A stretch of DNA of 36,513 bases from Clostridia bacterium (GTDB lineage: Bacteria > Bacillota > Clostridia > Oscillospirales > Acutalibacteraceae): positions 1 to 36,513 of the forward strand of contig JAGAOS010000035.1 of NCBI GenBank assembly GCA_017623575.1, read 5' to 3'. Both the position numbers and the translations under genes were made by a program. Positions within the stretch are counted from its first letter, which is position 1. Each line of letters opens with the position of its first letter. Shown here piece after piece: positions 16,953 to 25,373 of the stretch. The notes beneath the pieces were generated by a model that saw nothing but the letters and a program-made list of their open reading frames with translations, made no database searches and had not been told where the DNA came from.

Positions 16953-18065
16953 ATGATATGCGAAGAACTTAAAAGCAGAAACCTACCGCCCCTTAAATCA
17001 CGCGAGGAAATGGTAGAAATTTTGCAGCGTGAGGAATATGGCTATTTGCCTGATGTTGAATATAAGCTTGAAGCTTCCGAGCCTTTAGTTATTGAGCGTC
17101 GTTATGCAAGCGGCATTTCTTGTACTCGTCCTTTTGGCAGAGTATATTCCAGCTTTGTGGATTTAACTGTTACAACCGAGTTTGGCAGTCATACATTTAA
17201 GGTTTATCGATTACTTCACAATGATGGAAAAAAGCGTCCTGTTGTTTTGCTTAATAATATCCATCCCGGCAATGCATCACACTATTTTCCCATTGAGGAC
17301 TTAAGTGAGTATGAAGTAGATTATCTTGTATTTTGCTATAAGGATTTAGCATCAGATGATGCGGATTTTTCTAATGGTTTAGCACCAATTTTACTTCCAA
17401 ATGGTCAGGAAACTGATACCACCTGCGGTAAAATTATGATTTGGGCTTGGGGGGCAATGCGTGTTTTGGATTATGCTTTGACCTTGCCCGGTACCGACCC
17501 CGAAAACATTGCCGTTCTAGGTCATTCCAGACTTGGTAAGACCGCTTTAGTAACGGCTATGATGGATAAAAGATTTAAATATGCTTTTTCAAATAATTCG
17601 GGCTGCGGAGGTGCAGCTTTAGCTCACGGTAGCACGGGACTGACTGTAAAAGGGGACTACTTTACCCCCGGACGAGGAGAAAATATTTGCGATATAACAA
17701 CTCATTTCCCATATTGGTTCTGTAAAAATTATTTAAAATATAGTGAAAAAATGTATGCTGATGAGTTTGACCAACACTATTTAATCGCATCTATTGCCCC
17801 TCGCTATGTTGTAGTAGGCTCTAACAGTGCGGATGATTGGGCAGATCAGAAGTCTGAGCAATTAGCCTGCCATGCCGCTAGCCCCGCTTGGGAGGAGTTA
17901 GGTCTTAAAGGTATTACAGAGTGCGATCATTTTCTGAACCCCGGCGAAGCCTGTTTAGATGGACGCATTGGTTATTTTATGATTGACTTCTTCCACTTTT
18001 TATCTCGTCATTCATGGCACAGATATTTAGAGTTTATTGAACTTCATAAAGACGAAATGGTATAA
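16953..18065 (+). CDS. CE15-like alpha/beta-hydrolase, glucuronoyl esterase family (cytoplasmic)
   Basis: A 370-residue alpha/beta-hydrolase. The nucleophile elbow GHSRLGKTA (Ser192) matches the GCSRxGKGA motif of carbohydrate esterase family 15, and DDWADQKSEQLACHAASP matches the WAD-type CE15 loop. The likely catalytic His is His326 in ECDHFLNP. In the NSGCGGAAL segment, the position usually holding an acidic residue is Cys, so the catalytic acid may come from elsewhere. Known CE15 enzymes cleave glucuronoyl esters in xylan-lignin linkages and are normally secreted. This one has no signal peptide. The start at 16953 is set by GGAGGT 7 nt upstream. The next gene begins 2 nt after the stop. 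Confidence 0.75.
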   Translation: MICEELKSRNLPPLKSREEMVEILQREEYGYLPDVEYKLEASEPLVIERRYASGISCTRPFGRVYSSFVDLTVTTEFGSHTFKVYRLLHNDGKKRPVVLLNNIHPGNASHYFPIEDLSEYEVDYLVFCYKDLASDDADFSNGLAPILLPNGQETDTTCGKIMIWAWGAMRVLDYALTLPGTDPENIAVLGHSRLGKTALVTAMMDKRFKYAFSNNSGCGGAALAHGSTGLTVKGDYFTPGRGENICDITTHFPYWFCKNYLKYSEKMYADEFDQHYLIASIAPRYVVVGSNSADDWADQKSEQLACHAASPAWEELGLKGITECDHFLNPGEACLDGRIGYFMIDFFHFLSRHSWHRYLEFIELHKDEMV

Positions 18066-18067
18066 AT

Positions 18068-19159
18068 ATGAAAACATTATTTTGTGGTGATATTTCACCA
18101 ACAACTCTTACAAATCCCTTGTTCGAAAAAGGCGATATAAACGCACTTTTTTCAGATGTTTCTGATATTTTTAAGGGTAACGATGTTAATTTTATAAACC
18201 TTGAGTGTGCCCTTACCGAAAGTGAAGTACAAATTAAAAAAATGGGCGGTGCGTTAAAGGCAGCACCCAAAACTGCTCAAACCCTTAAAAAATTGGGTGT
18301 AAATTATGTAGGGCTTAGTAATAATCACATTTTTGATTTTGGTATAAGGGGAAGTAATGATACAATAGATGCGCTTGAAAATGCCGATATTGAGTATACG
18401 GGTTTCGGCAATAATTATGAGGATTCAAGAAAAAATCTTGTAATAGAAAAAAATGGTGAGAAAATTGCCATAATCGCCGTTTGTGAGCACGAATATACCT
18501 ATGCGTTAGATGACAGAATGGGTGCCAGACCATTTGATGAGTTTGATACTATTGATGATATCAGGGAAGCAAAAAAAGAAAGTGATCGAGTTATTGTTAT
18601 CTATCACGGTGGGAAAGAGCATTGTCAGTATCCGTCACCCCGACTTGTAAGAGCCTGCAGAGCAATGGCAAGAAACGGTGCCGATATGGTGCTCTGTCAG
18701 CACAGTCATTGCCTTGGTTGTTATGAGCAGTATGAGGGATGCCATATTTTATACGGTCAGGGTAACTTCCATTTTGTAAAGAAAAAGTCAATTCCCGTTG
18801 CGGAAAATTGGAATGGCTCATTAGCAGTAGGATATGATACAAAAAGCGGTGACATTGATTTTATTCCCATTGTCAATACTGATACGGGAATTACCATTGC
18901 AAAAGGCGAAGAAAAAGAAACTCTTCTTAATTCGTTCTATGCAAGAAATGAGGAAATGAAAAACGGCGAATGGCAAAAAGGGTGGAGTGATTTTTGTGAG
19001 TCTGTAAAAGAGCATTATTGCTATATGATACGAAATGCCTGTAATGAGGATTCTACAGATACAAATCGTGAATTATTTGCCCATTTTCTTGATTGTGAAG
19101 CCCATACCGATGTATGGCGAGAGCTATTTAAAACATATAATCAAACAAATGAAAAATAA
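18068..19159 (+). CDS. CapA-family metallophosphoesterase-like protein (cytoplasmic)
   Basis: This 363-residue protein has the CapA/PGA_cap fold, a calcineurin-like metallophosphoesterase relative. Motifs in order are FCGDISP near the N terminus, NLECAL, SNNHIFDFG, YHGGKEH and LCQHSHCLG, followed by GQGNF. CapA family members are usually membrane-bound or secreted and take part in poly-gamma-glutamate capsule assembly. This one has no signal peptide or membrane helix, and no capB, capC or pgsE is nearby, so a capsule role is not supported. It begins 2 nt after the CE15-like stop and is probably translationally coupled. Its substrate is unknown; partnership with the esterase is inferred from coupling. 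Confidence 0.8.
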   Translation: MKTLFCGDISPTTLTNPLFEKGDINALFSDVSDIFKGNDVNFINLECALTESEVQIKKMGGALKAAPKTAQTLKKLGVNYVGLSNNHIFDFGIRGSNDTIDALENADIEYTGFGNNYEDSRKNLVIEKNGEKIAIIAVCEHEYTYALDDRMGARPFDEFDTIDDIREAKKESDRVIVIYHGGKEHCQYPSPRLVRACRAMARNGADMVLCQHSHCLGCYEQYEGCHILYGQGNFHFVKKKSIPVAENWNGSLAVGYDTKSGDIDFIPIVNTDTGITIAKGEEKETLLNSFYARNEEMKNGEWQKGWSDFCESVKEHYCYMIRNACNEDSTDTNRELFAHFLDCEAHTDVWRELFKTYNQTNEK

Positions 19160-19162
19160 CTC

Positions 19163-19202
19163 AAACCCCCATCTTGGTAAATTGACACCAAGATGGGGGT
19201 TT
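19163..19202. terminator. Shared terminator between the CapA-like gene and hisK
   Basis: AAACCCCCATCTTGGT (19163-19178) and ACCAAGATGGGGGTTT (19187-19202) form a 16-bp perfect stem with an 8-nt loop. It lies between two convergent genes. U-tracts are short on both sides, so efficiency in each direction is uncertain, but the stem is very stable. Confidence 0.85.
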
Positions 19203-19203
19203 A

Positions 19204-20019
19204 TTATATCGCTATTTCTTCAAAGCCAAATTTTCTTAAACGGTATAGCTTCTTAACACCGACATTTTTACAGCAATCAAGTGCTTTGTCGTAAGCGTAG
19301 TCAATAGTATCTACTGCGTGGGTGTCACTGTTAAGCATAAGTCTTGCACCTTTTTTTGCAAGATATTTTAAAACCGGAATATCGGGGTAGGGAGTGGTGC
19401 GGTATCCCCTTGAAATAGCTCCTGTGTTTATTTCAAAAACAATATCGGGGCGTTTTTCTAAAATAGCATCAATAGCACCAAAAACCAAATCAAGATATTT
19501 TGTATTGGTAGGGTCAAAGTATTCACCGTTTTCATTGAATTTTCCAATTAAATCAATGTGACCCACAATATCAATATCATCTCTTAAAGTGGCAGTTACA
19601 GTAGCAGAATAAAAGGCTTTAAGCATATTATCCATGCCGCCGAAAGCACTTATACATTTATCAAAATCGGCTTTGCAGTGGTCTACCGCATACCAATTGC
19701 CGTTTATGTGAAGTTGATGCACCGAGCTTATTAAATAATCGTATTTAAAATCGGGTTTTGAAGAATCAGCATCTAATTCCAACCCAAGCAAAATTTCCAT
19801 TTTGCCTTCATATTTTACCTTTAGTTTAAGTACATCATCACGATAGGCTTCTTCATCATCTTTTTTCATTTCATAACCCGCTTTATATGGCAGGTGAGAG
19901 TGACCGGAAAATCCAAAGGAAACAAAGCCCAACTTATATGCTGCCTCTGCCATTTCGGCAGGGGTGTTGTCACCGTCACAGTAGGTAGTGTGGGAATGCA
20001 TTGTGGAAAGATACATCAT
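19204..20019 (-). CDS. hisK: PHP-type histidinol-phosphate phosphatase
   Basis: This 271-residue enzyme of the PHP superfamily dephosphorylates L-histidinol phosphate, the step after HisC. PHP metal-site motifs are MHSHTTYCDG, GFSGHSH, LGLELD, SSVH, DIVGHIDL, FEINTGA and NSDTH. This is the Bacillus/Lactococcus-type enzyme that replaces the HAD phosphatase of enteric HisB. The pathway therefore needs it, since hisB here has only the dehydratase domain. The ATG overlaps the hisIE stop by one base (TAATG), with GGAG about 11 nt before it. A second ATG follows directly. It is the last gene of the his operon and ends at the shared terminator. hisJ is an equally used name. Confidence 0.92.
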   Translation of the reverse strand: MMYLSTMHSHTTYCDGDNTPAEMAEAAYKLGFVSFGFSGHSHLPYKAGYEMKKDDEEAYRDDVLKLKVKYEGKMEILLGLELDADSSKPDFKYDYLISSVHQLHINGNWYAVDHCKADFDKCISAFGGMDNMLKAFYSATVTATLRDDIDIVGHIDLIGKFNENGEYFDPTNTKYLDLVFGAIDAILEKRPDIVFEINTGAISRGYRTTPYPDIPVLKYLAKKGARLMLNSDTHAVDTIDYAYDKALDCCKNVGVKKLYRLRKFGFEEIAI

Positions 20020-20651
20020 TACTGCATTTTCTCCTGCTTTACCTTGTGGTCAACAACATGGCGTTTTGCAAGCTCTTTAGTAACATCGTCAACAGAAATT
20101 CCCATTTCTATCATCATAACTGTAATGTGGTAGAGTAAATCTGCAATTTCAAAAACAGTTTCTGCCTTATCGCCGCCCTTTGCGCCAATAATAACCTCAG
20201 TACATTCCTCGCCAACTTTTTTAAGAATTTTATCAATTCCCTTTTCAAAAAGGTAGGTAGTGTAAGAACCCTCTTTTTTATTTACTTTGCGGTCAATAAG
20301 CATTTCGTAAAGACCTTGGTACGAAAAGGTTTCATCACCCGATTTAATATCGTTAAAGAAGCAACTTTCACTACCTGTATGGCAAGCAGGACCGTTTTTA
20401 ATAACATCAATAAGCAGGGTGTCGCGGTCACAGTCTGTTTTAATAGAAACAATTTCCTGTGTGTTGCCGGAGGTTGCACCCTTGCGCCATAACTCCTGAC
20501 GGCTACGGCTATAGAAACAGGTTTTACCCTCCTCAATGCTTATTTTCAGTGATTCTTCATTCATATAGGCAAGCATTAAAACCTTGCCTGTAAAGTGATC
20601 CTGAACAATTGCAGGAATAAGACCGTCATTATTGTATTTTAAATCAAACAT
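20019..20651 (-). CDS. hisIE: Bifunctional phosphoribosyl-AMP cyclohydrolase/phosphoribosyl-ATP pyrophosphatase
   Basis: This 210-residue fusion catalyses steps 2 and 3 of histidine synthesis. The HisI domain (about 1-105) carries VLMLAYMN, the [18 protein letters not shown] signature, and zinc ligands in KTDCDRD and ACHTGSESC. The HisE domain (about 112-205) has the helical [18 protein letters not shown] and [11 protein letters not shown] motifs. Length is normal for the fusion. It starts 1 nt after the hisF stop, with GAGGG inside the end of hisF, and its stop overlaps hisK. Confidence 0.97.
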   Translation of the reverse strand: MFDLKYNNDGLIPAIVQDHFTGKVLMLAYMNEESLKISIEEGKTCFYSRSRQELWRKGATSGNTQEIVSIKTDCDRDTLLIDVIKNGPACHTGSESCFFNDIKSGDETFSYQGLYEMLIDRKVNKKEGSYTTYLFEKGIDKILKKVGEECTEVIIGAKGGDKAETVFEIADLLYHITVMMIEMGISVDDVTKELAKRHVVDHKVKQEKMQ

Positions 20652-20652
20652 A

Positions 20653-21408
20653 TTAAACCCTCATTTCAATATTATTAGCTTTTAAGTATTCCTTAAGTTC
20701 TTTAATGTTTATCTCTTTAAAATGGAACACCGATGCGGCAAGGCCTGCGTCTGCAACACCCGCTTTAAAAAGCTCTAAAAAGTCTTCTCTTTTACCCGCG
20801 CCGCCACTGGCAATAACGGGGATTTTAACTCTGGACTGTATTTCACTAAGCATCTCTAAATCAAAGCCGTTTTTAACTCCGTCGGTATCAATACTGTTTA
20901 CAACAAGCTCGCCTGCGCCACTTTGCTCACCGTTTACAGCCCACTGCAAAGCATCAATTCCGGTATCAACTCGGCCCCCTGTGGAGAATATATGAAATTT
21001 ACCGTCAACCCTTTTAATATCCATTGAAAGCACAACACATTGGTCACCGTATTTTTTTGCCGCCTCGCCTATAAGGGCGGGATTTTTTATTGCGCCCGAA
21101 TTAACAGATACCTTATCGGCACCGCATTTAAGCACTCTGTCAAAATCATCAAGAGTGTTTATGCCGCCGCCTACGGTAAGGGGAATAAAAATTTCACTTG
21201 CCACCGTTTTAAGTACATCAGTAAAAAGACCTCTATTTTCATAAGAAGCGGTTATATCATAAAACACAAGCTCATCTGCACCGCTTTTGTTGTAGAAACG
21301 CGCCAAATCAACGGGGGAGGAAACATCCTTTATTCCTTCAAAATTAACACCCTTAACAACTCTGCCGTTTCTGACATCAAGGCAGGGAATAATTCTTTTA
21401 GCAAGCAT
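20653..21408 (-). CDS. hisF: Imidazole glycerol phosphate synthase, cyclase subunit
   Basis: A 251-residue (beta/alpha)8 cyclase that uses ammonia passed from HisH to convert PRFAR to imidazole glycerol phosphate and AICAR. The first strand [15 protein letters not shown] holds the catalytic Asp, and the second catalytic Asp is in LSMDIKRV. Phosphate loops LTVGGGI and IASGGAGK are present. The ATG directly abuts the hisA stop and is preceded by a G-rich site (seven G) in the hisA 3' end. Confidence 0.98.
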   Translation of the reverse strand: MLAKRIIPCLDVRNGRVVKGVNFEGIKDVSSPVDLARFYNKSGADELVFYDITASYENRGLFTDVLKTVASEIFIPLTVGGGINTLDDFDRVLKCGADKVSVNSGAIKNPALIGEAAKKYGDQCVVLSMDIKRVDGKFHIFSTGGRVDTGIDALQWAVNGEQSGAGELVVNSIDTDGVKNGFDLEMLSEIQSRVKIPVIASGGAGKREDFLELFKAGVADAGLAASVFHFKEINIKELKEYLKANNIEMRV

Positions 21409-22131
21409 TTATTTGCCCCCCCTTGCGATGTTAAGCGCACGCTTTAAATCAAGCTTGCCTTCGTAAAGAGCTTTGCCTAGTATCGCACCATATGTGCCCA
21501 TATCACGAAGTGTGGCGATTTCATCCTCAAAGGTGATTCCGCCTGATGCCACAATATCCAGCCCTTTGATTTCGCTTAGTTCTTTATATATTTCAAGATT
21601 AGTGCCGCTCATAGCACCATCCTTGGAAATATCTGTATAGATTACGGTTTTAACACCTGTATCACGAAGCTTTTTGCAAAACTCCAATGAATTTATTTCG
21701 GTTACCTCTTCCCAACCGCTTACGGCTACCATACCGTCCTTTGCATCCACTCCAACAGCAATGGCATCACCAAACTCTTTAACGGCTTCTACTACAAATG
21801 GGAAGTTTTTAACTGCGGCAGTGCCTAAAATAACTCTGCCTACACCTAAATTAAGGTAGCCTTCAATGCGCTCCATATTGCGAATACCGCCGCCAACCTC
21901 AATAAAAAGACCTTTTGTGCTTGCAAGTGCTTTTATAGACTCAAAATTTGCAAGAGAGCCGTCTCTTGCGCCATCTAAGTCCACAACATGAAGGTTGTGA
22001 GCGCCTGCATCTAAAAATTCCTTTGCTACCTCGGTGGGGTCATCGCGGTAGACCTTCATAACATCATAATCGCCTTTGGTTAGTCTTACCACCTTGGCGC
22101 CTCTTATATCAATTGCGGGAAACAGTTCCAT
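21409..22131 (-). CDS. hisA: ProFAR isomerase (phosphoribosylformimino-AICAR-P isomerase)
   Basis: A 240-residue (beta/alpha)8 isomerase paralogous to HisF, catalysing the Amadori rearrangement of ProFAR. Evidence is the catalytic Asp in FPAIDIRGAKVVRL, LHVVDLDGA, the phosphate loop EVGGGIR, the second Asp in TDISKDGAMSG, and the VASGGI loop. Length is normal. GGAGGAT lies 6 nt before the ATG. The gene begins directly after the hisH stop and ends directly before hisF. Confidence 0.98.
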   Translation of the reverse strand: MELFPAIDIRGAKVVRLTKGDYDVMKVYRDDPTEVAKEFLDAGAHNLHVVDLDGARDGSLANFESIKALASTKGLFIEVGGGIRNMERIEGYLNLGVGRVILGTAAVKNFPFVVEAVKEFGDAIAVGVDAKDGMVAVSGWEEVTEINSLEFCKKLRDTGVKTVIYTDISKDGAMSGTNLEIYKELSEIKGLDIVASGGITFEDEIATLRDMGTYGAILGKALYEGKLDLKRALNIARGGK

Positions 22132-22752
22132 TTAATTATCCTCCAATTCGGCGAACGCTTTAAGCAGATTCAGTCCAACATCGCCGCTTTTTTCAGGATG
22201 GAACTGCGCACCGTATACATTTTTGTTTTTAACAAGACCGGGGACGGTTACTTCATAGTCCGAAGTTGCCAAAAGTGATTTTTCGCAGTTTTTGGCATAA
22301 AAGGAATGAACATAGTAAACAAAATCGCCCTGCTTTACATATTTAAAAATAGGGTCACTTAAATCCTTGATATTAAGGGAATTCCAACCCATATGGGGTA
22401 TTTTTAAATTGCCTTTAATATCGCCTGATAGGGGACATACCTCACCCTTTATGAGACCTAAGCCTTGATGCTCGCCATATTCATAGCTTTTATCAAAAAG
22501 AAGCTGCATACCAAGGCATATGCCTAAAATGTATTTTCCCTTTGCTGCTTCTTTTTTCACAACCTCGGCAAGACCGCTATTGTTAAGCAACTTTACGGCA
22601 TCACCAAAGGCGCCTACACCGGGGAGAATAATTTTATCGGCATTTTTTATAACTTCAGGGTCGCTTGTTATTTGAGATTCAAGCTTTAAAAAGTTAAGCG
22701 AACATTGAAGGGAATATAAATTCCCGCACCCATAATCTACAATTGCTATCAT
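22132..22752 (-). CDS. hisH: Imidazole glycerol phosphate synthase, glutamine amidotransferase subunit
   Basis: A 206-residue class I glutamine amidotransferase that feeds ammonia to HisF. The nucleophile Cys is in ILGICLGMQLLF, and the His-Glu pair is in AQFHPEKSGD. The oxyanion region is LPGVGAFGDA. AGGAG precedes the ATG. Its upstream neighbour is the GH127-like gene, 29 nt away, rather than hisB as in most his operons. Confidence 0.98.
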   Translation of the reverse strand: MIAIVDYGCGNLYSLQCSLNFLKLESQITSDPEVIKNADKIILPGVGAFGDAVKLLNNSGLAEVVKKEAAKGKYILGICLGMQLLFDKSYEYGEHQGLGLIKGEVCPLSGDIKGNLKIPHMGWNSLNIKDLSDPIFKYVKQGDFVYYVHSFYAKNCEKSLLATSDYEVTVPGLVKNKNVYGAQFHPEKSGDVGLNLLKAFAELEDN

Positions 22753-22781
22753 ATTAACTCCTAAAAAATTAAGTTTTGCTA

Positions 22782-24725
22782 TTAAAGATATATTGAAAAC
22801 AGCTTGGGGTCATTGCTGTCAACATTACCGGCAGAGGCAAAGTCACACATTATGTATTCCTTTTTTTCACCGTCAACGGTTATAAAAACTCTGGTTGTGA
22901 CCAATACACCGTTGTTATTTACAAGGCGAGTGGCAGAAATGTTTTCAATATTTTTGCCATAAAGAGTATCTAAAGAGAACATATCTTCCTCTTTAGCTCC
23001 GAATTTTTTACTGCGGGCAAGAATTACCGCTCCGCACCGCAGAACAATTTTAGAGCATTTAAGCATACAGTCTTTATTGCAAAGACCGTGTATACCATCT
23101 GTCCAGCGGTGAGAATGATAATCTCCGTCAGGAATCGGTTGCCAATCACAATTTATAACCTCCACCGACATATCGAATCGCAACTTCATAATGGTGGTGT
23201 CGGGATTTAAGTCAACTTCGTAATAATCGCCGCAGGGAATGTCTATTTCTTCGCCCAAACCAACACGAATTTTGGTTTTTTTGCTCCACTCAGGAATACG
23301 AATGTAAAGCTTTTTACCCTTTTCGGGATTCCTTACCGAAATACCAACCCAGCCGGTATCAAAGTAGCCTGCACCAACACGAATTTCGGTATTACCGAAA
23401 CGAACATAGCTTTGTGTAAACATATTTACAAAGTATCCCTTATCGCTTTTTGTAACGGCGGTTTCGGCGGCATTCATAAGACCTCTGCCCGCATTGTTAA
23501 GGCAGCAATGCTGGTAGCGTGTTTCGCATTGAGGCACTGCACGAAAATGGCGACCTGCACTTCGTATAAAGAAAGCACTGTTTTTACCGTCCTCATAAAT
23601 GCCTGCCATATATGCATTAACAAAAGCTTTTTCAAAGGAATGCATATACTTTACATTGCCTGTGATTTTGAAAAGTTCGTAGCAAAGGCGCATCCAATGT
23701 AAAACATCGCAAAGCTCGGTGGCGGAGTCAGCATAATCGGCAGCATTTTGATAACGCTCACAGTAACCAACCGAGCCTAAAATATTGCTCTCATACTTTA
23801 TAAGCATTTCGTAAAATGATTCTGCTGCATTAAGTAATATTTCATCACCTGTAATGCGATAAAGCTCTATTATACCGTCAAAACAGCTTGTCATTTCATA
23901 GGCTTTGGCGACCCAACCTGTACCTAAATCGTGACCTTCATTTAGCTTTTTATCAGATAATCCGTACCAATTAGCAACAGGCTCACCCGATAAAGCATTA
24001 TTTATAAGGTTTGGTCGTTCATTATCCTCACGCATCCATTCTTTAGCGATGTTTTTGCTAAATTCAAGATATTTTTCATCACCTGTAATACGGTAAAGCA
24101 AAAGCATAGGCTTAAGGATAGAGCAAGATGCCATACCGTCCATAACACCGCTATCCTTAACACGGGTTCCATCAGCTTTGAATTTTGCTACAACCCAATC
24201 GGCGAGTTTAATAGCACCTCCGAGGATTTTTTCGTCCTGCATATACTCAGATGCTTCGATAAGTGCCCAAAGAGTGTACTTTATGCCCCATATATTCCAG
24301 CAATAATCTGCTTCCCATCCTGAATAAAGTTCTGATTTTTTTGTGTCGACAGCATATATATTATCGGAGTTTCTATATGTAGAAAGATAGCCGTCCTCCC
24401 TTTGAAAGGATAATACTTTATAGCAGGATTTACGCAAATCTTCTTTCAAAGCCTCATCGTTTTTGTAAGCGCAGCATTTTACGGCACTGAGTATGAGCTT
24501 ACCCCAAAATTCACTGCGCCAATATCCAAAGGTATAAATGTCATCGTATTGAGTTTCAAAAAAATCCTCAGCTTCACGCAGAATTTCTTCTAAAGCAAAT
24601 TTGCCACTTACTCGTTTCAATATAAACCGATCAATGCGCGCGCCGATTTCTCCTTCTAAAAAGCAGTTGCCAAGGAGCGGCGATTCCATAGTATTATTAA
24701 GTTTATAATCAATTTTGAAACTCAT
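22782..24725 (-). CDS. GH127-like glycoside hydrolase (beta-L-arabinofuranosidase type) inside the his operon
   Basis: A roughly 647-residue (alpha/alpha)6-barrel hydrolase. Its closest pattern is GH127/DUF1680, whose founding member HypBA1 is a beta-L-arabinofuranosidase with a zinc-bound catalytic cysteine. The expected Glu-x-Cys (TELC; E337/C339 here) and Cys-Cys pair (QHCC; C407/C408) are present at nearly the same positions as in HypBA1. Barrel features YGWRSE-like FGYWRSEFWGK, REDGYLSTY and GHDLGTGW are visible, then a C-terminal beta-sandwich. The start at 24725 is preferred over the ATG at 24740 because GGAG lies 9 nt before it. No signal peptide. It lies between hisB and hisH on the same strand with no separate promoter or terminator seen. 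No histidine role is expected. Substrate is inferred. Confidence 0.75.
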   Translation of the reverse strand: MSFKIDYKLNNTMESPLLGNCFLEGEIGARIDRFILKRVSGKFALEEILREAEDFFETQYDDIYTFGYWRSEFWGKLILSAVKCCAYKNDEALKEDLRKSCYKVLSFQREDGYLSTYRNSDNIYAVDTKKSELYSGWEADYCWNIWGIKYTLWALIEASEYMQDEKILGGAIKLADWVVAKFKADGTRVKDSGVMDGMASCSILKPMLLLYRITGDEKYLEFSKNIAKEWMREDNERPNLINNALSGEPVANWYGLSDKKLNEGHDLGTGWVAKAYEMTSCFDGIIELYRITGDEILLNAAESFYEMLIKYESNILGSVGYCERYQNAADYADSATELCDVLHWMRLCYELFKITGNVKYMHSFEKAFVNAYMAGIYEDGKNSAFFIRSAGRHFRAVPQCETRYQHCCLNNAGRGLMNAAETAVTKSDKGYFVNMFTQSYVRFGNTEIRVGAGYFDTGWVGISVRNPEKGKKLYIRIPEWSKKTKIRVGLGEEIDIPCGDYYEVDLNPDTTIMKLRFDMSVEVINCDWQPIPDGDYHSHRWTDGIHGLCNKDCMLKCSKIVLRCGAVILARSKKFGAKEEDMFSLDTLYGKNIENISATRLVNNNGVLVTTRVFITVDGEKKEYIMCDFASAGNVDSNDPKLFSIYL

Positions 24726-24779
24726 ATTTTTATACTCCATAATGATGATTTTAAAGTTAGGTAGTTTGATTAATAGGTT

Positions 24780-25367
24780 TTAAATTACACCCTTAGTAGA
24801 TGGAATTTCATTTCCTAGTTTAGGGTCAATTTCAATTGCAATTGCCAAAGCTCTTGCAACTGCCTTGAAAATACCTTCGATAATATGATGTGAATTTCTG
24901 CCATCAAGCTTTTTAATATGAAGATTCATTTCTCCGCATCTTGTAAAGGCTGCGAAAAATTCTTCAACAAGCTCAGTATCAAATTCGCCAACCTTGGGGG
25001 AGGGGATTTCTGCATCGAAGCCTAAATAAGCCCTTCCGCTAAGGTCAACTGCAGTAAGAATCAACGACTCATCCATAGGCAGAATAATGTGTCCGTAACG
25101 CTTTATGCCGGCTTTATTGCCTAAAGCCGATTTAATGGCTTCACCCAAAGCAATACCAATATCCTCGGCGGTATGGTGGAAATCCACTTCGGTATCACCG
25201 TTGCAGATAACTGATAAATCTATGCGGCTGTGCTTTGAAAAAAGAGCCAGCATATGATCTAAAAATCCGCAACCGGTATTGACAGTATAGTTGCCTGTGC
25301 CATCTAAATTAATGCTTAAATTTATATCTGTTTCATTTGTTTTGCGGGTGATTTCTGCAGTTCTCAT
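24780..25367 (-). CDS. hisB: Imidazoleglycerol-phosphate dehydratase
   Basis: A 195-residue monofunctional dehydratase that makes imidazole acetol phosphate. The diagnostic manganese-binding motifs are HHTAED and, in the second half, NSHHIIEG, with FLDHML in the N-terminal repeat. The phosphatase domain of enteric HisB is absent, matching the separate PHP phosphatase at the operon end. AAAGGATG, inside the end of hisC, precedes the ATG. It starts 6 nt after hisC. Confidence 0.98.
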   Translation of the reverse strand: MRTAEITRKTNETDINLSINLDGTGNYTVNTGCGFLDHMLALFSKHSRIDLSVICNGDTEVDFHHTAEDIGIALGEAIKSALGNKAGIKRYGHIILPMDESLILTAVDLSGRAYLGFDAEIPSPKVGEFDTELVEEFFAAFTRCGEMNLHIKKLDGRNSHHIIEGIFKAVARALAIAIEIDPKLGNEIPSTKGVI

Positions 25368-25373
25368 TACAGT

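Noticed and set aside
18068-19159. Poly-gamma-glutamate capsule gene
   Set aside because: The protein has the CapA fold but no export signal, and no capB/capC/pgsE neighbours are present.
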